Below, in pieces: positions 1 to 8,645 of a stretch of DNA of 14,781 nucleotides. The DNA comes from Bifidobacterium sp. UBA6881 (GTDB taxonomy: Bacteria; Actinomycetota; Actinomycetes; Actinomycetales; Bifidobacteriaceae). Made by a program: the position numbers and the translations under genes. How positions within the stretch are numbered: the first letter of the stretch is position 1; each line of letters opens with the position of its first letter. The notes below the pieces were generated by a model that was given only the letters and a program-made list of their open reading frames with translations, had not been told where the DNA came from and did no database searches. The DNA is taken from NCBI GenBank assembly GCA_002451435.1, contig DKCF01000071.1, forward strand, positions 1,537 through 16,317, given 5' to 3'.

Positions 1-3000
1 TCGAGGATCTCGGCGGTCAGCAGCCAGCCCTCGCCGGCCTGCACGCCCACGGACGTGACCTCGCCGGCCTTCTTCACAAGCTCCGGCATCGGCAGGTCCT
101 GGGAGAACTTGCCATGCGCCAGATCGATGGCGTGGCGCACCGGGTTCAGGTACAGGTCGAGTCCCTTGCGCATCAGCGCATAGCCGAGCTTGTTGCCGCC
201 CGTACCCAAGTAGTGCTCGTTCCAGTCGGAGATGTACGGCCTGGTGGTCATGAACTCCATGATGCCCGGCACCACGGCCTCGCAGTCCTGCGATTCGATG
301 ACGTCGACCACATGGTTGTTGGCGTCCGGCTGGTATTTGACGAGGATCTCGCCGACCACGCCGACGCGCACCTTGCGTGGCTCGTCCTTCAGCGGCAGCG
401 CGTCGAAGGACTTGACGATCTCCTTGAGCAGCGTCTGGTACGGCAGGTAGCCCTTGCCGATGAACCTGCGCGCGGTCTTGGAATGGCCGTGATGCTCGAT
501 GGTCTCGCGCACGATGGTGTCCCACGTCTGGTACAGCTTGTCCGCACTGCCCTTCGTCACCTCGTATGGGCGCACGCGGTACAGGCATTTCATCAGCAGA
601 TCGCCAATGATCAGCGCCTTGATGGCGCGGTGCAGCAACGCCGGCGTCGCGGTGAAGCCGGGGTTGTCCTCGATGCCCTGCGTGGAGATGGCGATGACCG
701 GGATCTGCGGGTATCCGGCGTCGACCAGCGCCTTGCGGATCAGTCCGAAGTAGTTGGTCGCACGGCACATGCCGCCGGTCTGCGTGATGGCGAGCGCGGT
801 GTGGTCCGGATCGTACTTGCCTTCCAGGATCGCGTCGATGAGCTGTCCGATCACCATGATGGCCGGGTAGCAGGCGTCGTTGTTGACGTATTTGAGGCCG
901 GTCTCCACGTTTTCGCGGCTGGCGTGCTTGAGGATGTCGAACTTGTAGCCGCCGGAGCGGATGACGGATTCCACCAGCGAGAAGTGGATCGGGCTCATCT
1001 GCGGGGCGACGATGGTGTAGTCCTTCCGCATGCTCTTGCCGAACGGGATGCGGTTCGCGTATTTCGACATGGTGGCCGAGTTGTGCGCGGATTTGCCGTG
1101 TTCGTGGCTTTCGCCGACGCCGTTTTCGGCGGCGCGGCGCGATGCGTCCTTGACCGCCTTGGTGAGTTTCGGATTGGCCTTCATGACGGTGTCGAGCATG
1201 ATCTGGCGTCCCGGGGTGGGCGCGTCGGATCCGGTCTTGCGGAATCCGCCTTGCCTGGCCGTCGCGTTCGCCTGCCGTTCGGCGGACTTGAGCTGGGCTT
1301 CGGCCTGCGCGAGCTGGCTCTTCGCCGCTTCGAGCCGGGCCTTGGCTTCGGCCACCGCGGCGGTGTTCGTGGAATCCGACGATTCCGTGGAATCAGTCGA
1401 AGTGGACGCGGCGGTTCGGCGCTTGTTGCGTTCGCGCTCCTCAATGGCCGCCTTGAGCGAGCGCAGACGGATCTTCGCCGCGCCGAGGTTGGAGACCTCG
1501 TCGATCTTCAGCATGGTGTACACGTCGGCCTTGTCGGCGAGGATTTCGCTGACCTGGTCGGTGGTGATGGCGTCGAGGCCGCATCCGAAGGAGTTGAGCT
1601 GCACGAGTTCGAGTCCCGGATAGGAGGCGACGAAGTTGGCCGCCGCGTACAGGCGCGCGTGGTAGGCCCACTGGTTGGTGACGCGCAGCGGCATCTTGGT
1701 GACCTTGCGGTCGTCGACGTGGCGGAACCCGCTGGCGTTCTTCCTGCGCGGGTCCTCTTCGCCTTCGGACAGGAATTCGCTCAGGTTGAGGTTCTGCCCC
1801 GGCTGCAGTTCGCAGATGGAGTCTTCGGAAAGCACCACCATGCCCAGCGAGCAGATGGTCTCCGGGATGCCGTGGTTGACTTCCGGATCGATGTGGTACG
1901 GGCGGCCCGCCAGCACGATGCCCTTGCAGTCGTGCTCCTTCATGTAGGCGAGCGCCTTGAGGCCTTCCATCTGCACGTCGTGCTTGAAGACCTCGTTTTC
2001 GGCGTATGCCGCCTTGACCGCGGTTTCGGCTTCCTCGCGGGTCACGTCGGCCCATGCGAATTCCTCGACGATGCGGTCGACCATGAGTTCGTGGTTGGCC
2101 ATGTTGAAGTACGGGCGCATGTAGCGCACGCCTTCCGCGCGCAGTTCCGGCATGTTCGCGCCGATGACGACCGGATAGTTGGCGACGACCGGGCAGTTGT
2201 AGTGGTTGTCGGTGTTGGGCACGAACTCCTCTTCGTAGCTGACGCATGGGTAGAAGATCGTCTTGATGCCCTTGTTGAGCAGCCATTTGATGTGGCCGTG
2301 CACCAGTTTGGCCGGGTAGCAGATGTTTTCGGAGGCGATCGATTCGATGCCGGTCTCGAACAGCTCGTGGTTGGAGCGGCCGGAGATCATCACCTTGAAG
2401 CCGAGCGAGGTGAGCAACGTGAACCAGAACGGGTAGTTCTCGTACATGTTGAGCACGCGCGGGATGCCGATTTCGCCGCGGGTCGCCTTCTTGTCGGTGA
2501 GCCTGCGGTAGGCGAAGCAGCGCTTGTACTTGTAGTCGTACAGGTTCGGCCTGTCGGAGCGTTTGCGCTTGGCGTCGCCGCCGCGTTCGCAGCGGTTGCC
2601 GGTCACGTAGCGCGAGCCGTCCTGGAAGGTGGTGATGGTGAGCTTGCAGTGGTTCTGGCACAGCTTGCACACGTCGCGTTCGGTGGTCATCGACAGGTGG
2701 TCGAGTTCGTCGCCGGAGACGATGCCGGACGCGGTGTGTTCCACGCCGTCGATGCTCACGTGCTTGGCGTCGGCGTCCTCCGCGTCGTCGTCCAGTCCGT
2801 CTGCGACGTCGGAGTAGTGCATGCGCGCGGTCAGCGCGGCGCCGTATGCGCCCATCAGGCCGGCGATGTTCGGTCGGGTCACCTTGCGTTCGGTGAGCAG
2901 CTCGAAGGCGCGCAGCACGGCGTCGTTGAGGAACGTGCCGCCCTGCACGACGACGGTGTCGCCGAGTTCGCCGGAATCGCGCAGCTTGATGACCTTGTAC

Positions 3001-4637
3001 AGCGCGTTGCGCACCACGGAATAGCACAGGCCCGCCGCGATGTCCTCCATCGAGGCGCCTTCCTTCTGCGCCTGCTTGACGGAGGAGTTCATGAACACGG
3101 TGCAGCGGGAGCCGAGGTCGACCGGATGCGTGGAGTTGAGCGCGGCCTGCGTGAATTCCTGGATCGTCAGTCCCATGGATTGCGCGAACGTCTGCAGGAA
3201 CGATCCGCAGCCGGACGAGCATGCCTCGTTGACTGCGATGGAATCGATCACGCCGTCGGAGATCGCGAGGTATTTCATGTCCTGACCGCCGATGTCGATG
3301 ACGGCGGTGACGCCGGGCGACACCATTTCGGCGCCTCGGTAGTGGGCCATGGTCTCCACCACGCCCTCGTCGAGGTGCAGGCCGGTGGTGATCAGGCCCT
3401 CGCCGTAGCCGGTCGCGCAGGAGCGCGCGATCCATGCGTCCTGGGGAAGCTTCTTCTGGATTTCCTTGACGATGTTGACCGCCGCGGTCAGCGGGCTGCC
3501 TTCGTTGGTCGCGTATGACGACCATACGATTTCGCGGTCGTCGTTGACGAGCGTCGCCTTGATGGTGGTCGATCCCGCGTCGATGCCGAGGAAGTGCGGA
3601 CCCTTCGCGCCGTCGAGGGTGCCGATGTGCACGTGTTCGCGGTGGTGGCGTTCGTTGAACGCCTCGCGGTCGGCCTCGGTCGGGAACAGCGGCGGCATGG
3701 TCGGCGTGTTCGCCGGCAGGTTCTTCAGTTCGTCGAGGTTCTTGAGGATGTCGGCGCAGGTGCGTGCCTCGAAGTGCTGGCCCTCCTCGAGCTGGTCGGG
3801 CTCTCCTGCGAGCAGCGCGGAGCCGAACGCCACGTACAGGTGGGCGTCGGTCGGCACGATGAATTCGTCGACCTTGCCTTCGAGCGCGCGGTGGAACGCC
3901 GCGCGCAGCTCGGACATGAAGAACAATGGGCCGCCGAGGAAGATGACGGTGCCGTGGATCGGGCGGCCGGACGCCAGGCCAGCGATGGTCTGGGTGGCCA
4001 CGGCGGTGAAGATCGACGCGGCCAGATCGGGTTTGGCGGCGCCGTCGTTGATGAGCGGCTGCAGATCGGTTTTGGCGAACACGCCGCAGCGCGACGCGAT
4101 CGGGTAGAGCGTCTCGTAGTGCTTGGCCATCTCGTTGAGGCCTGCGGCGTCGGTGTCGAGCAAGGTGGCCATCTGGTCGATGAACGCGCCGGTGCCGCCC
4201 GCGCAGGAACCGTTCATGCGCTGTTCCGGCGTCGGCTTCAGATAGGTGATCTTGGCGTCCTCGCCGCCGAGTTCGATGATCACGTCGGCCTGCGGATACT
4301 CCTGGTCGATCGCGCGGGTTTCGGCGATGACCTCCTGCACGAACGGCACGTGGAGGTTGTCGGCCAAGGCGAGGCCGCCGGAACCGGTGATGGCCAGGCG
4401 GATGGGCTCGTCGCCACGGCCACGGGATTCGAGTTCCCCGTGGATGTCCTCCAACAGCCCTGCCACGGTCGCACGGACGTTGGCGTGATGACGGCGATAA
4501 TCCGAGAAGAGCACGCCATCGAGCGCGTCGGTCTGATCGAGCACCACGGCCTTCACCGTGGTGGATCCGATGTCGAGACCCACGCGCAACGGCTTCGTAT
4601 CGCGGGATGCCACCGCGGTATCTGCTGCTTCAACCAT
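1..4637 (-). CDS. Double-headed acyl-CoA dehydratase activase-related protein (3' end beyond window)
   Basis: 1545 residues are visible and the reading frame is still open at the left edge. Two ATPase modules of the BcrA/BadF/HgdC activator type lie in tandem: phosphate-binding motifs GLDIGST (residues 20-26) and GIDAGST (351-357). Each keeps the cysteine pair that in HgdC holds a [4Fe-4S] cluster: C145/C184 and C473/C512, both 39 apart as in HgdC. A cysteine group follows (C657, C660, C664, C683), then a DUF2229-like CoA-activase region (about 720-1040), a Ser/Thr-rich then Ala/Gln/Glu-rich helical linker (about 1067-1130), and a conserved C-terminal region with TQTGGMCRATNY. Known activators use ATP to inject an electron into 2-hydroxyacyl-CoA dehydratases; no dehydratase subunits are seen here, so the substrate is unknown. 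The start ATG has AGAGG (4646-4650) about eight bases upstream. It lies 224 bases after nrdG on the same strand. Family sure, role unsure. Confidence 0.93.
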   Translation of the reverse strand, partial: MVEAADTAVASRDTKPLRVGLDIGSTTVKAVVLDQTDALDGVLFSDYRRHHANVRATVAGLLEDIHGELESRGRGDEPIRLAITGSGGLALADNLHVPFVQEVIAETRAIDQEYPQADVIIELGGEDAKITYLKPTPEQRMNGSCAGGTGAFIDQMATLLDTDAAGLNEMAKHYETLYPIASRCGVFAKTDLQPLINDGAAKPDLAASIFTAVATQTIAGLASGRPIHGTVIFLGGPLFFMSELRAAFHRALEGKVDEFIVPTDAHLYVAFGSALLAGEPDQLEEGQHFEARTCADILKNLDELKNLPANTPTMPPLFPTEADREAFNERHHREHVHIGTLDGAKGPHFLGIDAGSTTIKATLVNDDREIVWSSYATNEGSPLTAAVNIVKEIQKKLPQDAWIARSCATGYGEGLITTGLHLDEGVVETMAHYRGAEMVSPGVTAVIDIGGQDMKYLAISDGVIDSIAVNEACSSGCGSFLQTFAQSMGLTIQEFTQAALNSTHPVDLGSRCTVFMNSSVKQAQKEGASMEDIAAGLCYSVVRNALYKVIKLRDSGELGDTVVVQGGTFLNDAVLRAFELLTERKVTRPNIAGLMGAYGAALTARMHYSDVADGLDDDAEDADAKHVSIDGVEHTASGIVSGDELDHLSMTTERDVCKLCQNHCKLTITTFQDGSRYVTGNRCERGGDAKRKRSDRPNLYDYKYKRCFAYRRLTDKKATRGEIGIPRVLNMYENYPFWFTLLTSLGFKVMISGRSNHELFETGIESIASENICYPAKLVHGHIKWLLNKGIKTIFYPCVSYEEEFVPNTDNHYNCPVVANYPVVIGANMPELRAEGVRYMRPYFNMANHELMVDRIVEEFAWADVTREEAETAVKAAYAENEVFKHDVQMEGLKALAYMKEHDCKGIVLAGRPYHIDPEVNHGIPETICSLGMVVLSEDSICELQPGQNLNLSEFLSEGEEDPRRKNASGFRHVDDRKVTKMPLRVTNQWAYHARLYAAANFVASYPGLELVQLNSFGCGLDAITTDQVSEILADKADVYTMLKIDEVSNLGAAKIRLRSLKAAIEERERNKRRTAASTSTDSTESSDSTNTAAVAEAKARLEAAKSQLAQAEAQLKSAERQANATARQGGFRKTGSDAPTPGRQIMLDTVMKANPKLTKAVKDASRRAAENGVGESHEHGKSAHNSATMSKYANRIPFGKSMRKDYTIVAPQMSPIHFSLVESVIRSGGYKFDILKHASRENVETGLKYVNNDACYPAIMVIGQLIDAILEGKYDPDHTALAITQTGGMCRATNYFGLIRKALVDAGYPQIPVIAISTQGIEDNPGFTATPALLHRAIKALIIGDLLMKCLYRVRPYEVTKGSADKLYQTWDTIVRETIEHHGHSKTARRFIGKGYLPYQTLLKEIVKSFDALPLKDEPRKVRVGVVGEILVKYQPDANNHVVDVIESQDCEAVVPGIMEFMTTRPYISDWNEHYLGTGGNKLGYALMRKGLDLYLNPVRHAIDLAHGKFSQDLPMPELVKKAGEVTSVGVQAGEGWLLTAEIL

Positions 4638-4861
4638 GCAATTAACCTCTATCACTCTTGTCCGCCGGTCTGCGCCTCATGCGGGGCATGGAACGCCCTA
4701 TTCCGGTTATCCAAACATGTAATCGTAGTCCGTGCCCACGCCTAAGAACCCGTCCGATGATTCGCAGATGGCGAAACCGTGCGGCACGTCACACAAATTA
4801 ATCGACCAAACCTATCGGCCTGTCTAGTTTACGCGTCTTCGCGCGTCACCCGTCTTTTCCG

Positions 4862-5575
4862 TCACGAGGCCGCCCCCTCCCCCGCGGAGCGGTCCTTGCC
4901 GTAGATCTCGGGAATGAACCGGATCTGGTCGTGCAGTTTCGGCCAGATGACGACCTCGCCGCGCTCCAGCGACCGCGGCACATCGATGATGCGCTGGTTG
5001 CTGCTGCCGCGGAACTGCAGCAGGGAGTCGTGCAGGTCCTTGATGTAGCGGCCGTCCACGAGCACGTCGATCTGTTCGAGCAGCTCGCGTTTGTCGGGGC
5101 TTTCGCCGTCGCGCATCAGCTCCTCCCACGTGTAGCCCGTCCAGCACCAGATGTCCTTCTCATGCCCGAAGCGTTCGCGGATTCTGCGTGCGAGCGGCAG
5201 CAGCACGCCCGTGTTGAGCAACGGCTCGCCGCCGAGGAACGTGATGCCCTGCACGTATGACAGGCTCAGGTCGTCCATGATCTGGGCCTCGAGACGGTCG
5301 TTGTACTCGTGGCCCGCCTGGAAGTCCCAGATCGAGGAGTTGTAGCAGCCCTCGCAGCGGAACGGGCAGCCGGAGACGTACAGCGAGCAGCGGATGCCCT
5401 CGCCGTCGGTCATGAGAAAGCGCTTGTAGTCGGCGACCATGTTGTGGCTCATGGCGTTCGTCCATTGCCCGGCCTTGGGGTTGTTCGCCCTGATGGTCGG
5501 GATTCCCGGACCACGATTGGCGTCGGTCGGCGCGAAATCGTGGCGTCTGATCGACGTGCTGACGCTGCTGGTCAT
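4862..5575 (-). CDS. nrdG: Anaerobic ribonucleoside-triphosphate reductase activating protein (radical SAM)
   Basis: 237 residues. NrdG is the radical-SAM enzyme that uses S-adenosylmethionine and a [4Fe-4S] cluster to create the glycyl radical on NrdD. The cluster motif CX3CX2C is seen as C70, C74, C77 in the context SGCPFRCEGCYN, which is typical of NrdG, followed by FLGGEPLL (the GGE SAM-contact motif). The N-terminal about 40 residues look like an extension relative to short NrdG proteins. I chose the ATG at 5573-5575 because AGGAGG stands six bases upstream. The frame stays open 46 codons further to an ATG at 5713, but that upstream part is the inverted-repeat region and has no well-spaced ribosome binding site. 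It follows nrdD after 169 bases, so it is probably in the same operon but with extra control in the gap. Confidence 0.95.
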   Translation of the reverse strand: MTSSVSTSIRRHDFAPTDANRGPGIPTIRANNPKAGQWTNAMSHNMVADYKRFLMTDGEGIRCSLYVSGCPFRCEGCYNSSIWDFQAGHEYNDRLEAQIMDDLSLSYVQGITFLGGEPLLNTGVLLPLARRIRERFGHEKDIWCWTGYTWEELMRDGESPDKRELLEQIDVLVDGRYIKDLHDSLLQFRGSSNQRIIDVPRSLERGEVVIWPKLHDQIRFIPEIYGKDRSAGEGAAS

Positions 5576-5744
5576 GTGGACCTCCTGTTCCTGCGCTTCC
5601 ACGCTATGCGCCCCGCACCGAGCATGCGCGTCTTCGTATGGCTTGGCGCCATGCGGGGCTCCGTTACGGAACAGGAGGGTGATTCCCCTTGCGGACACCA
5701 CCCTCCTGTTCATCGGTTCTCACTCGGTCGGTTTCGCGCGGATG
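5576..5744 (-). promoter_or_regulatory. Structured nrdD-nrdG gap with mutually exclusive hairpins covering the nrdG RBS
   Basis: On the transcribed (minus) strand a 13-bp perfect stem forms between 5699-5711 and 5669-5681 (17-base loop) right after the nrdD stop. The second arm also contains CCTCCTGTTCC, which is perfectly complementary over 11 bases to GGAACAGGAGG at 5581-5591, the nrdG ribosome binding site. That second pairing (5668-5678 with 5581-5591) would enclose an 8-bp stem (5652-5659 with 5610-5617). The two folds share one arm and cannot form together. In one the RBS is free, in the other it is buried. The pairings are read directly; a regulatory role is inferred. No uridine run follows the first stem, so it is not a classical intrinsic terminator. 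It could also be an mRNA-processing or stability element that sets the NrdD:NrdG ratio. Confidence 0.5.
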
Positions 5745-8144
5745 CTACTTCGTCTCCTCGAACCATTCGCGTTCGGAGCCGTCGTTCAGCGTGACGTGGC
5801 CGGTCTCGCCGCTCATGTGCTTGACGCGGTGCGCGATCTCCTCGTGGCGTCCGTGGACCATCGGGCGCTGCACCGGGTTGCCGAGGTAGCCGCAGGTGCG
5901 CTTGGTCACGTTGCACCTGTCCGGATCGGAGTTGCCGCACTCCGGGCACTTGAAGCCTTCTTCGGTGGGTTCGAAGTCGCCTTCGTAGCCGCACTCGTAG
6001 CAGCGGTCGATCGGGGTGTTCGTGCCGAGGTAGCCGATGCCGATGTTGTAGGCGTAGTCCCAGACCGCCTCCAAAGCCTTCGGGTTGGCCTGCAGGCACG
6101 GGAACTCGCAGTAGTTGATGAAGCCGCCGGAGGCGAAGTACGGGAAGTCCTTCTCGTAGTCGAGCTTCTCCATCGGGGTCGGCTGCAGCCACACCGGGTA
6201 GTGGAAGGAGTTGGTGTAGAAGTCGTGGTCGGTGACGCCCTCGACCTTGCCGAACTTCTCGCGGTCCATGCGGTTGAAGCGGTCGGTCAGCGATTCGGCC
6301 GGCGTGGAGTACACGGAGTAGTGGTAGCCCTCGGCCTTGCTCCACTCCTTGCACAGCTCGTTCATGCGGCGCACGATCGACAGGGCGAATTCCTTGCCTT
6401 GCGGATCCCAGCCGTGGTCGCGCATCCAGTTCTTGCCGTAGAACACGCTCGTCGCCTCGTACAGGCCGATGTAGCCCAAGGAGACGGTGGCGCGCTCGTT
6501 GCGGAACAGCTGGTCGACGCTGTCGCTGGCGCCGAGACGTCCGAACGCGCCGAAGCGGAACAGGGTCGGGGCGTTGACCGGCGTGGCCTGCTTGCAGCGC
6601 ATGATGCGGAACTGCAGCGCCTGGTGGGCGACGGCCATGCGCTCCTCGAAGATCTTCCAGAAACGGTCCTTGTCGCCGTGGGATTCCAATGCGATGCGCG
6701 GCACGTTCACGGTGACCACGCCGAGGTTCATGCGGCCGTCCTCGACGTCCTTGCCGGTCTTCGGGTCGGTCCAGCCCTGCAGGAAGGAACGGCATCCCAT
6801 CGGGGCCTTGAAGGAGCCGGTGATCTTCACGATGTTCTCGTAGAAGATCACGTCCGGGTACATGCGCTTGGTGGCGCATTCGAGGGCGAGCTGCTTCATG
6901 TCGTAGTTCGGGTCGCCCGGATCGGCGTTCACGCCGTGCTTGATGGTGAACACGAGCTTCGGGAAGATGGCGGTGTGGTGCTCGGAGCCGAGGCCGCGGA
7001 TGCGGTTGAGGAAGATGGCGCGCTGGATCTCGCGGGCGAACCAGTCGGTGCCCAGGCCGAATCCGACGGTGACGAACGGGGTCTGGCCGTTGGACACGCG
7101 GTTGGAGTTGATCTGGTATTCCATGGTCTGCATGGCGTCGTAGATGGCCTTGCGGGTCTGGATCTTCGCCCAGATCTCACGCAGCTGCTCCAGACGGTCG
7201 ACGTCCTTGTTGAACGGCTCGTCCATCGGCAGGGCCGGACGGTCCTTCTCGAAATGCAGGCGCTTCGGCTCGACCTGCTTGGCCATGCGCACCTGGCGTT
7301 CCGCGATTTCGATCGGCAGGTCGTCGGGCATGATCTCGTGCGCCTGCTCGAGGAACTTGTCGTAGTCCTTCTTGGCGTATTCGACGAAATGCTCGTCGGC
7401 ACGGTTGGCGGTCTGGCCGCCGTACTGGCTGGACGCCACGTCCTTCATGATCTGGGTGATCTGCGTGGCCGCGATGGAGATGCTGTTCGGGGAGCCCATC
7501 GGCGCGTTGCCGAGGGTGAAGCCGTTGGCGAGCATGTCCCAGTAGTTCGGCAGGGAGCAGTTGGACTGGGCGGTGAACGGCGAGTAGTCGGCGTCGTGGA
7601 AGTGGATGTCGCCTTTCATGTGCGCGTTGGAGACCGCGTCCGGCAGCATGGAGAACGCGGACGCCTTGGAGACCGCGCCGGCGAGCAGGTCGCGCTGGGT
7701 GGAGTAGACGTTGGAGTCCTTGTTGGCGTTCTCGCGCACCAGCGCCTCATCACGGTTCACCAGGCGCCTGACGGCCTCGTTGATGTCGGTCGCCTTGGCG
7801 CGCTCGATGTCCTTGTTCAGACGGTAGTTGGTGTAGGTGCGCGCAACGTCGTACAGATGGTCCTCGATCAGACCGTGCTCGACGAGGTTCTGGATGTCCT
7901 CGATCTTGGCGGGGCCGTTGTATCGGTCCTTGATCTCGCCTTCGACCTGGTTGGCGATGTCGCGGATCATCCGCTCCTCCTGGGGACCGATCTTCTTGTC
8001 AAGGTCGGCGAAGGCGGACTTCACCGCGCTGATGATGTTGATCGGATCGAAATCGACCACACGACCATCACGCTTCTCGACGAGCACCTTGCCGGTGCCC
8101 GTCGCAGAAGTTGCGCTGGCAATATCCAGAACCTGGGTTTCCAT
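5745..8144 (-). CDS. nrdD: Anaerobic (class III) ribonucleoside-triphosphate reductase
   Basis: 799 residues, slightly longer than E. coli NrdD. It reduces ribonucleoside triphosphates to deoxynucleotides without oxygen, using a glycyl radical made by NrdG. An N-terminal ATP-cone (about residues 18-115, starting with VEKRDGRVVDFDP) is the usual allosteric nucleotide site. The catalytic barrel contains PMGCRSFLQGW (C451) and the conserved GRMNLGVVTVNVPRIAL stretch. The C-terminus has a four-cysteine zinc site (C715, C718, C733, C736) and the glycyl-radical loop KRTCGYLGN with G752 as the expected radical residue. All key elements are present. The start ATG has AAAGGA (8151-8156) seven bases upstream. 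Transcription probably starts near 8217 from a promoter overlapped by NrdR-like boxes. First gene of an nrdD-nrdG unit. Confidence 0.97.
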   Translation of the reverse strand: METQVLDIASATSATGTGKVLVEKRDGRVVDFDPINIISAVKSAFADLDKKIGPQEERMIRDIANQVEGEIKDRYNGPAKIEDIQNLVEHGLIEDHLYDVARTYTNYRLNKDIERAKATDINEAVRRLVNRDEALVRENANKDSNVYSTQRDLLAGAVSKASAFSMLPDAVSNAHMKGDIHFHDADYSPFTAQSNCSLPNYWDMLANGFTLGNAPMGSPNSISIAATQITQIMKDVASSQYGGQTANRADEHFVEYAKKDYDKFLEQAHEIMPDDLPIEIAERQVRMAKQVEPKRLHFEKDRPALPMDEPFNKDVDRLEQLREIWAKIQTRKAIYDAMQTMEYQINSNRVSNGQTPFVTVGFGLGTDWFAREIQRAIFLNRIRGLGSEHHTAIFPKLVFTIKHGVNADPGDPNYDMKQLALECATKRMYPDVIFYENIVKITGSFKAPMGCRSFLQGWTDPKTGKDVEDGRMNLGVVTVNVPRIALESHGDKDRFWKIFEERMAVAHQALQFRIMRCKQATPVNAPTLFRFGAFGRLGASDSVDQLFRNERATVSLGYIGLYEATSVFYGKNWMRDHGWDPQGKEFALSIVRRMNELCKEWSKAEGYHYSVYSTPAESLTDRFNRMDREKFGKVEGVTDHDFYTNSFHYPVWLQPTPMEKLDYEKDFPYFASGGFINYCEFPCLQANPKALEAVWDYAYNIGIGYLGTNTPIDRCYECGYEGDFEPTEEGFKCPECGNSDPDRCNVTKRTCGYLGNPVQRPMVHGRHEEIAHRVKHMSGETGHVTLNDGSEREWFEETK

Positions 8145-8159
8145 TCGTCATCCTTTCCG

Positions 8160-8176
8160 AGCCGGGCCTTCCGGCT
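8160..8176 (-). promoter_or_regulatory. Small hairpin just upstream of the nrdD ribosome binding site
   Basis: A perfect 6-bp GC stem, 8160-8165 with 8171-8176 and a five-base loop, ends three bases before the AAAGGA ribosome binding site of nrdD. It may affect ribosome access or transcript 5' stability. The stem is short and a role is inferred. Confidence 0.3.
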
Positions 8177-8223
8177 GGTTTCCATGCGTTGTCGGGCATG
8201 CGCTGTGTTTTTCGACGTCTATG

Positions 8224-8252
8224 ACTATATGCCAAGGCCAGCACTATATCTA
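8224..8252 (-). promoter_or_regulatory. Predicted nrdD promoter
   Basis: On the minus strand, TATAGT (8224-8229) serves as a -10 and TAGATA (8247-8252, four of six to TTGACA) as a -35, with a 17-base spacer. The start of transcription would be near 8217, about 73 bases before the ATG. The -35 lies inside the first NrdR-like box, as expected for repression. A second TATAGT at 8275-8280 could be an alternative -10, but its -35 is poor. Confidence 0.4.
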
Positions 8253-8256
8253 GGGC
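8241..8256. promoter_or_regulatory. NrdR-like box 1
   Basis: GCACTATATCTAGGGC matches the 16-base NrdR consensus acaCwAtATaTwGtgt at about 12 positions, including the central CTATAT and TAG. NrdR is the zinc-finger/ATP-cone repressor of ribonucleotide reductase genes. The box overlaps the predicted -35 of nrdD. A partner box lies exactly 32 bp away. Confidence 0.55.
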
Positions 8257-8272
8257 CGCCACGCCGACAATG

Positions 8273-8288
8273 AAACTATATATGCCGT
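8273..8288. promoter_or_regulatory. NrdR-like box 2
   Basis: AAACTATATATGCCGT shares the left half and core (CTATATAT) of the NrdR consensus; its right half is weak. Its start is 32 bp from that of box 1, three helical turns, which is the tandem spacing typical of NrdR sites. The pair is more convincing than either box alone. Confidence 0.5.
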
Positions 8289-8599
8289 TTTTGGCGGTAT
8301 TCTGCCATTTCAAAAAAACTGTGACATAACTAACGCGGCGAAGCGGGGTGTCGAGCTGGCGTTTGCTCCGAAGAGGGACTATACACACGGGAACGCGCTC
8401 GCGCAAACCGTTTCACGGACACGTCGCGAACCGCCGGGGAAACGCCGTGGAAGCGCCCCGGAAGCGTCATGCGACGGCGCGTCGGACGTCCGAACCATGC
8501 CGGACGAGCCGGCCGGACGCGCGGCGGACCCGACACCCAAACCACCGGACCACGCACCCGGACACGCCGACGAAGACCAAGCGGAATCCGGCAATCATT
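8289..8599. other. Gene-free stretch between the nrdD and xseA control regions
   Basis: About 310 GC-rich bases between divergent nrdD and xseA. Open frames exist on both strands, but they are short, rich in Arg/Pro/Thr, lack ribosome binding sites and look like composition effects. I see no RNA gene or convincing terminator. Confidence 0.5.
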
Positions 8600-8613
8600 C
8601 GAACATACGTTCT
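8600..8613. promoter_or_regulatory. LexA-like (SOS) box upstream of xseA
   Basis: CGAACATACGTTCT fits 13 of 14 positions of the Gram-positive/actinobacterial LexA consensus CGAACRNRYGTTYC, with a perfect GAAC-N4-GTTC core. It ends 32 bases before the xseA start, the right place for a repressor site over a promoter. It suggests that exonuclease VII is induced by DNA damage. The lexA gene is not in the window. Confidence 0.55.
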
Positions 8614-8645
8614 ACTTGTCCGCAAGATGGTGGAATCTTGAATCC

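Noticed and set aside
114..3518. Very long plus-strand open frame opposite the activase gene
   Set aside because: It is the antisense shadow of a GC-rich gene: rich in Val, Arg, His and Ala, with no recognisable domain, while the minus strand encodes clear conserved motifs.
4824..4861. Terminator after nrdG
   Set aside because: Only a 5-bp ACGCG/CGCGT stem without a T run could be found (4831-4846); too weak to call.
5576..5713. N-terminal extension of NrdG by 46 residues
   Set aside because: The upstream ATG has no properly spaced ribosome binding site (AGGAGG is inside the first codons), the added residues look unstructured, and the inner ATG has an ideal site.
5439..8273. Long plus-strand open frame opposite nrdD
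   Set aside because: Same shadow effect; the minus strand has full NrdD signatures.
8469..8645. N-terminal extension of XseA by 59 residues
   Set aside because: Arg/Pro/Thr-rich and unlike the family; it would run through the LexA-like box.
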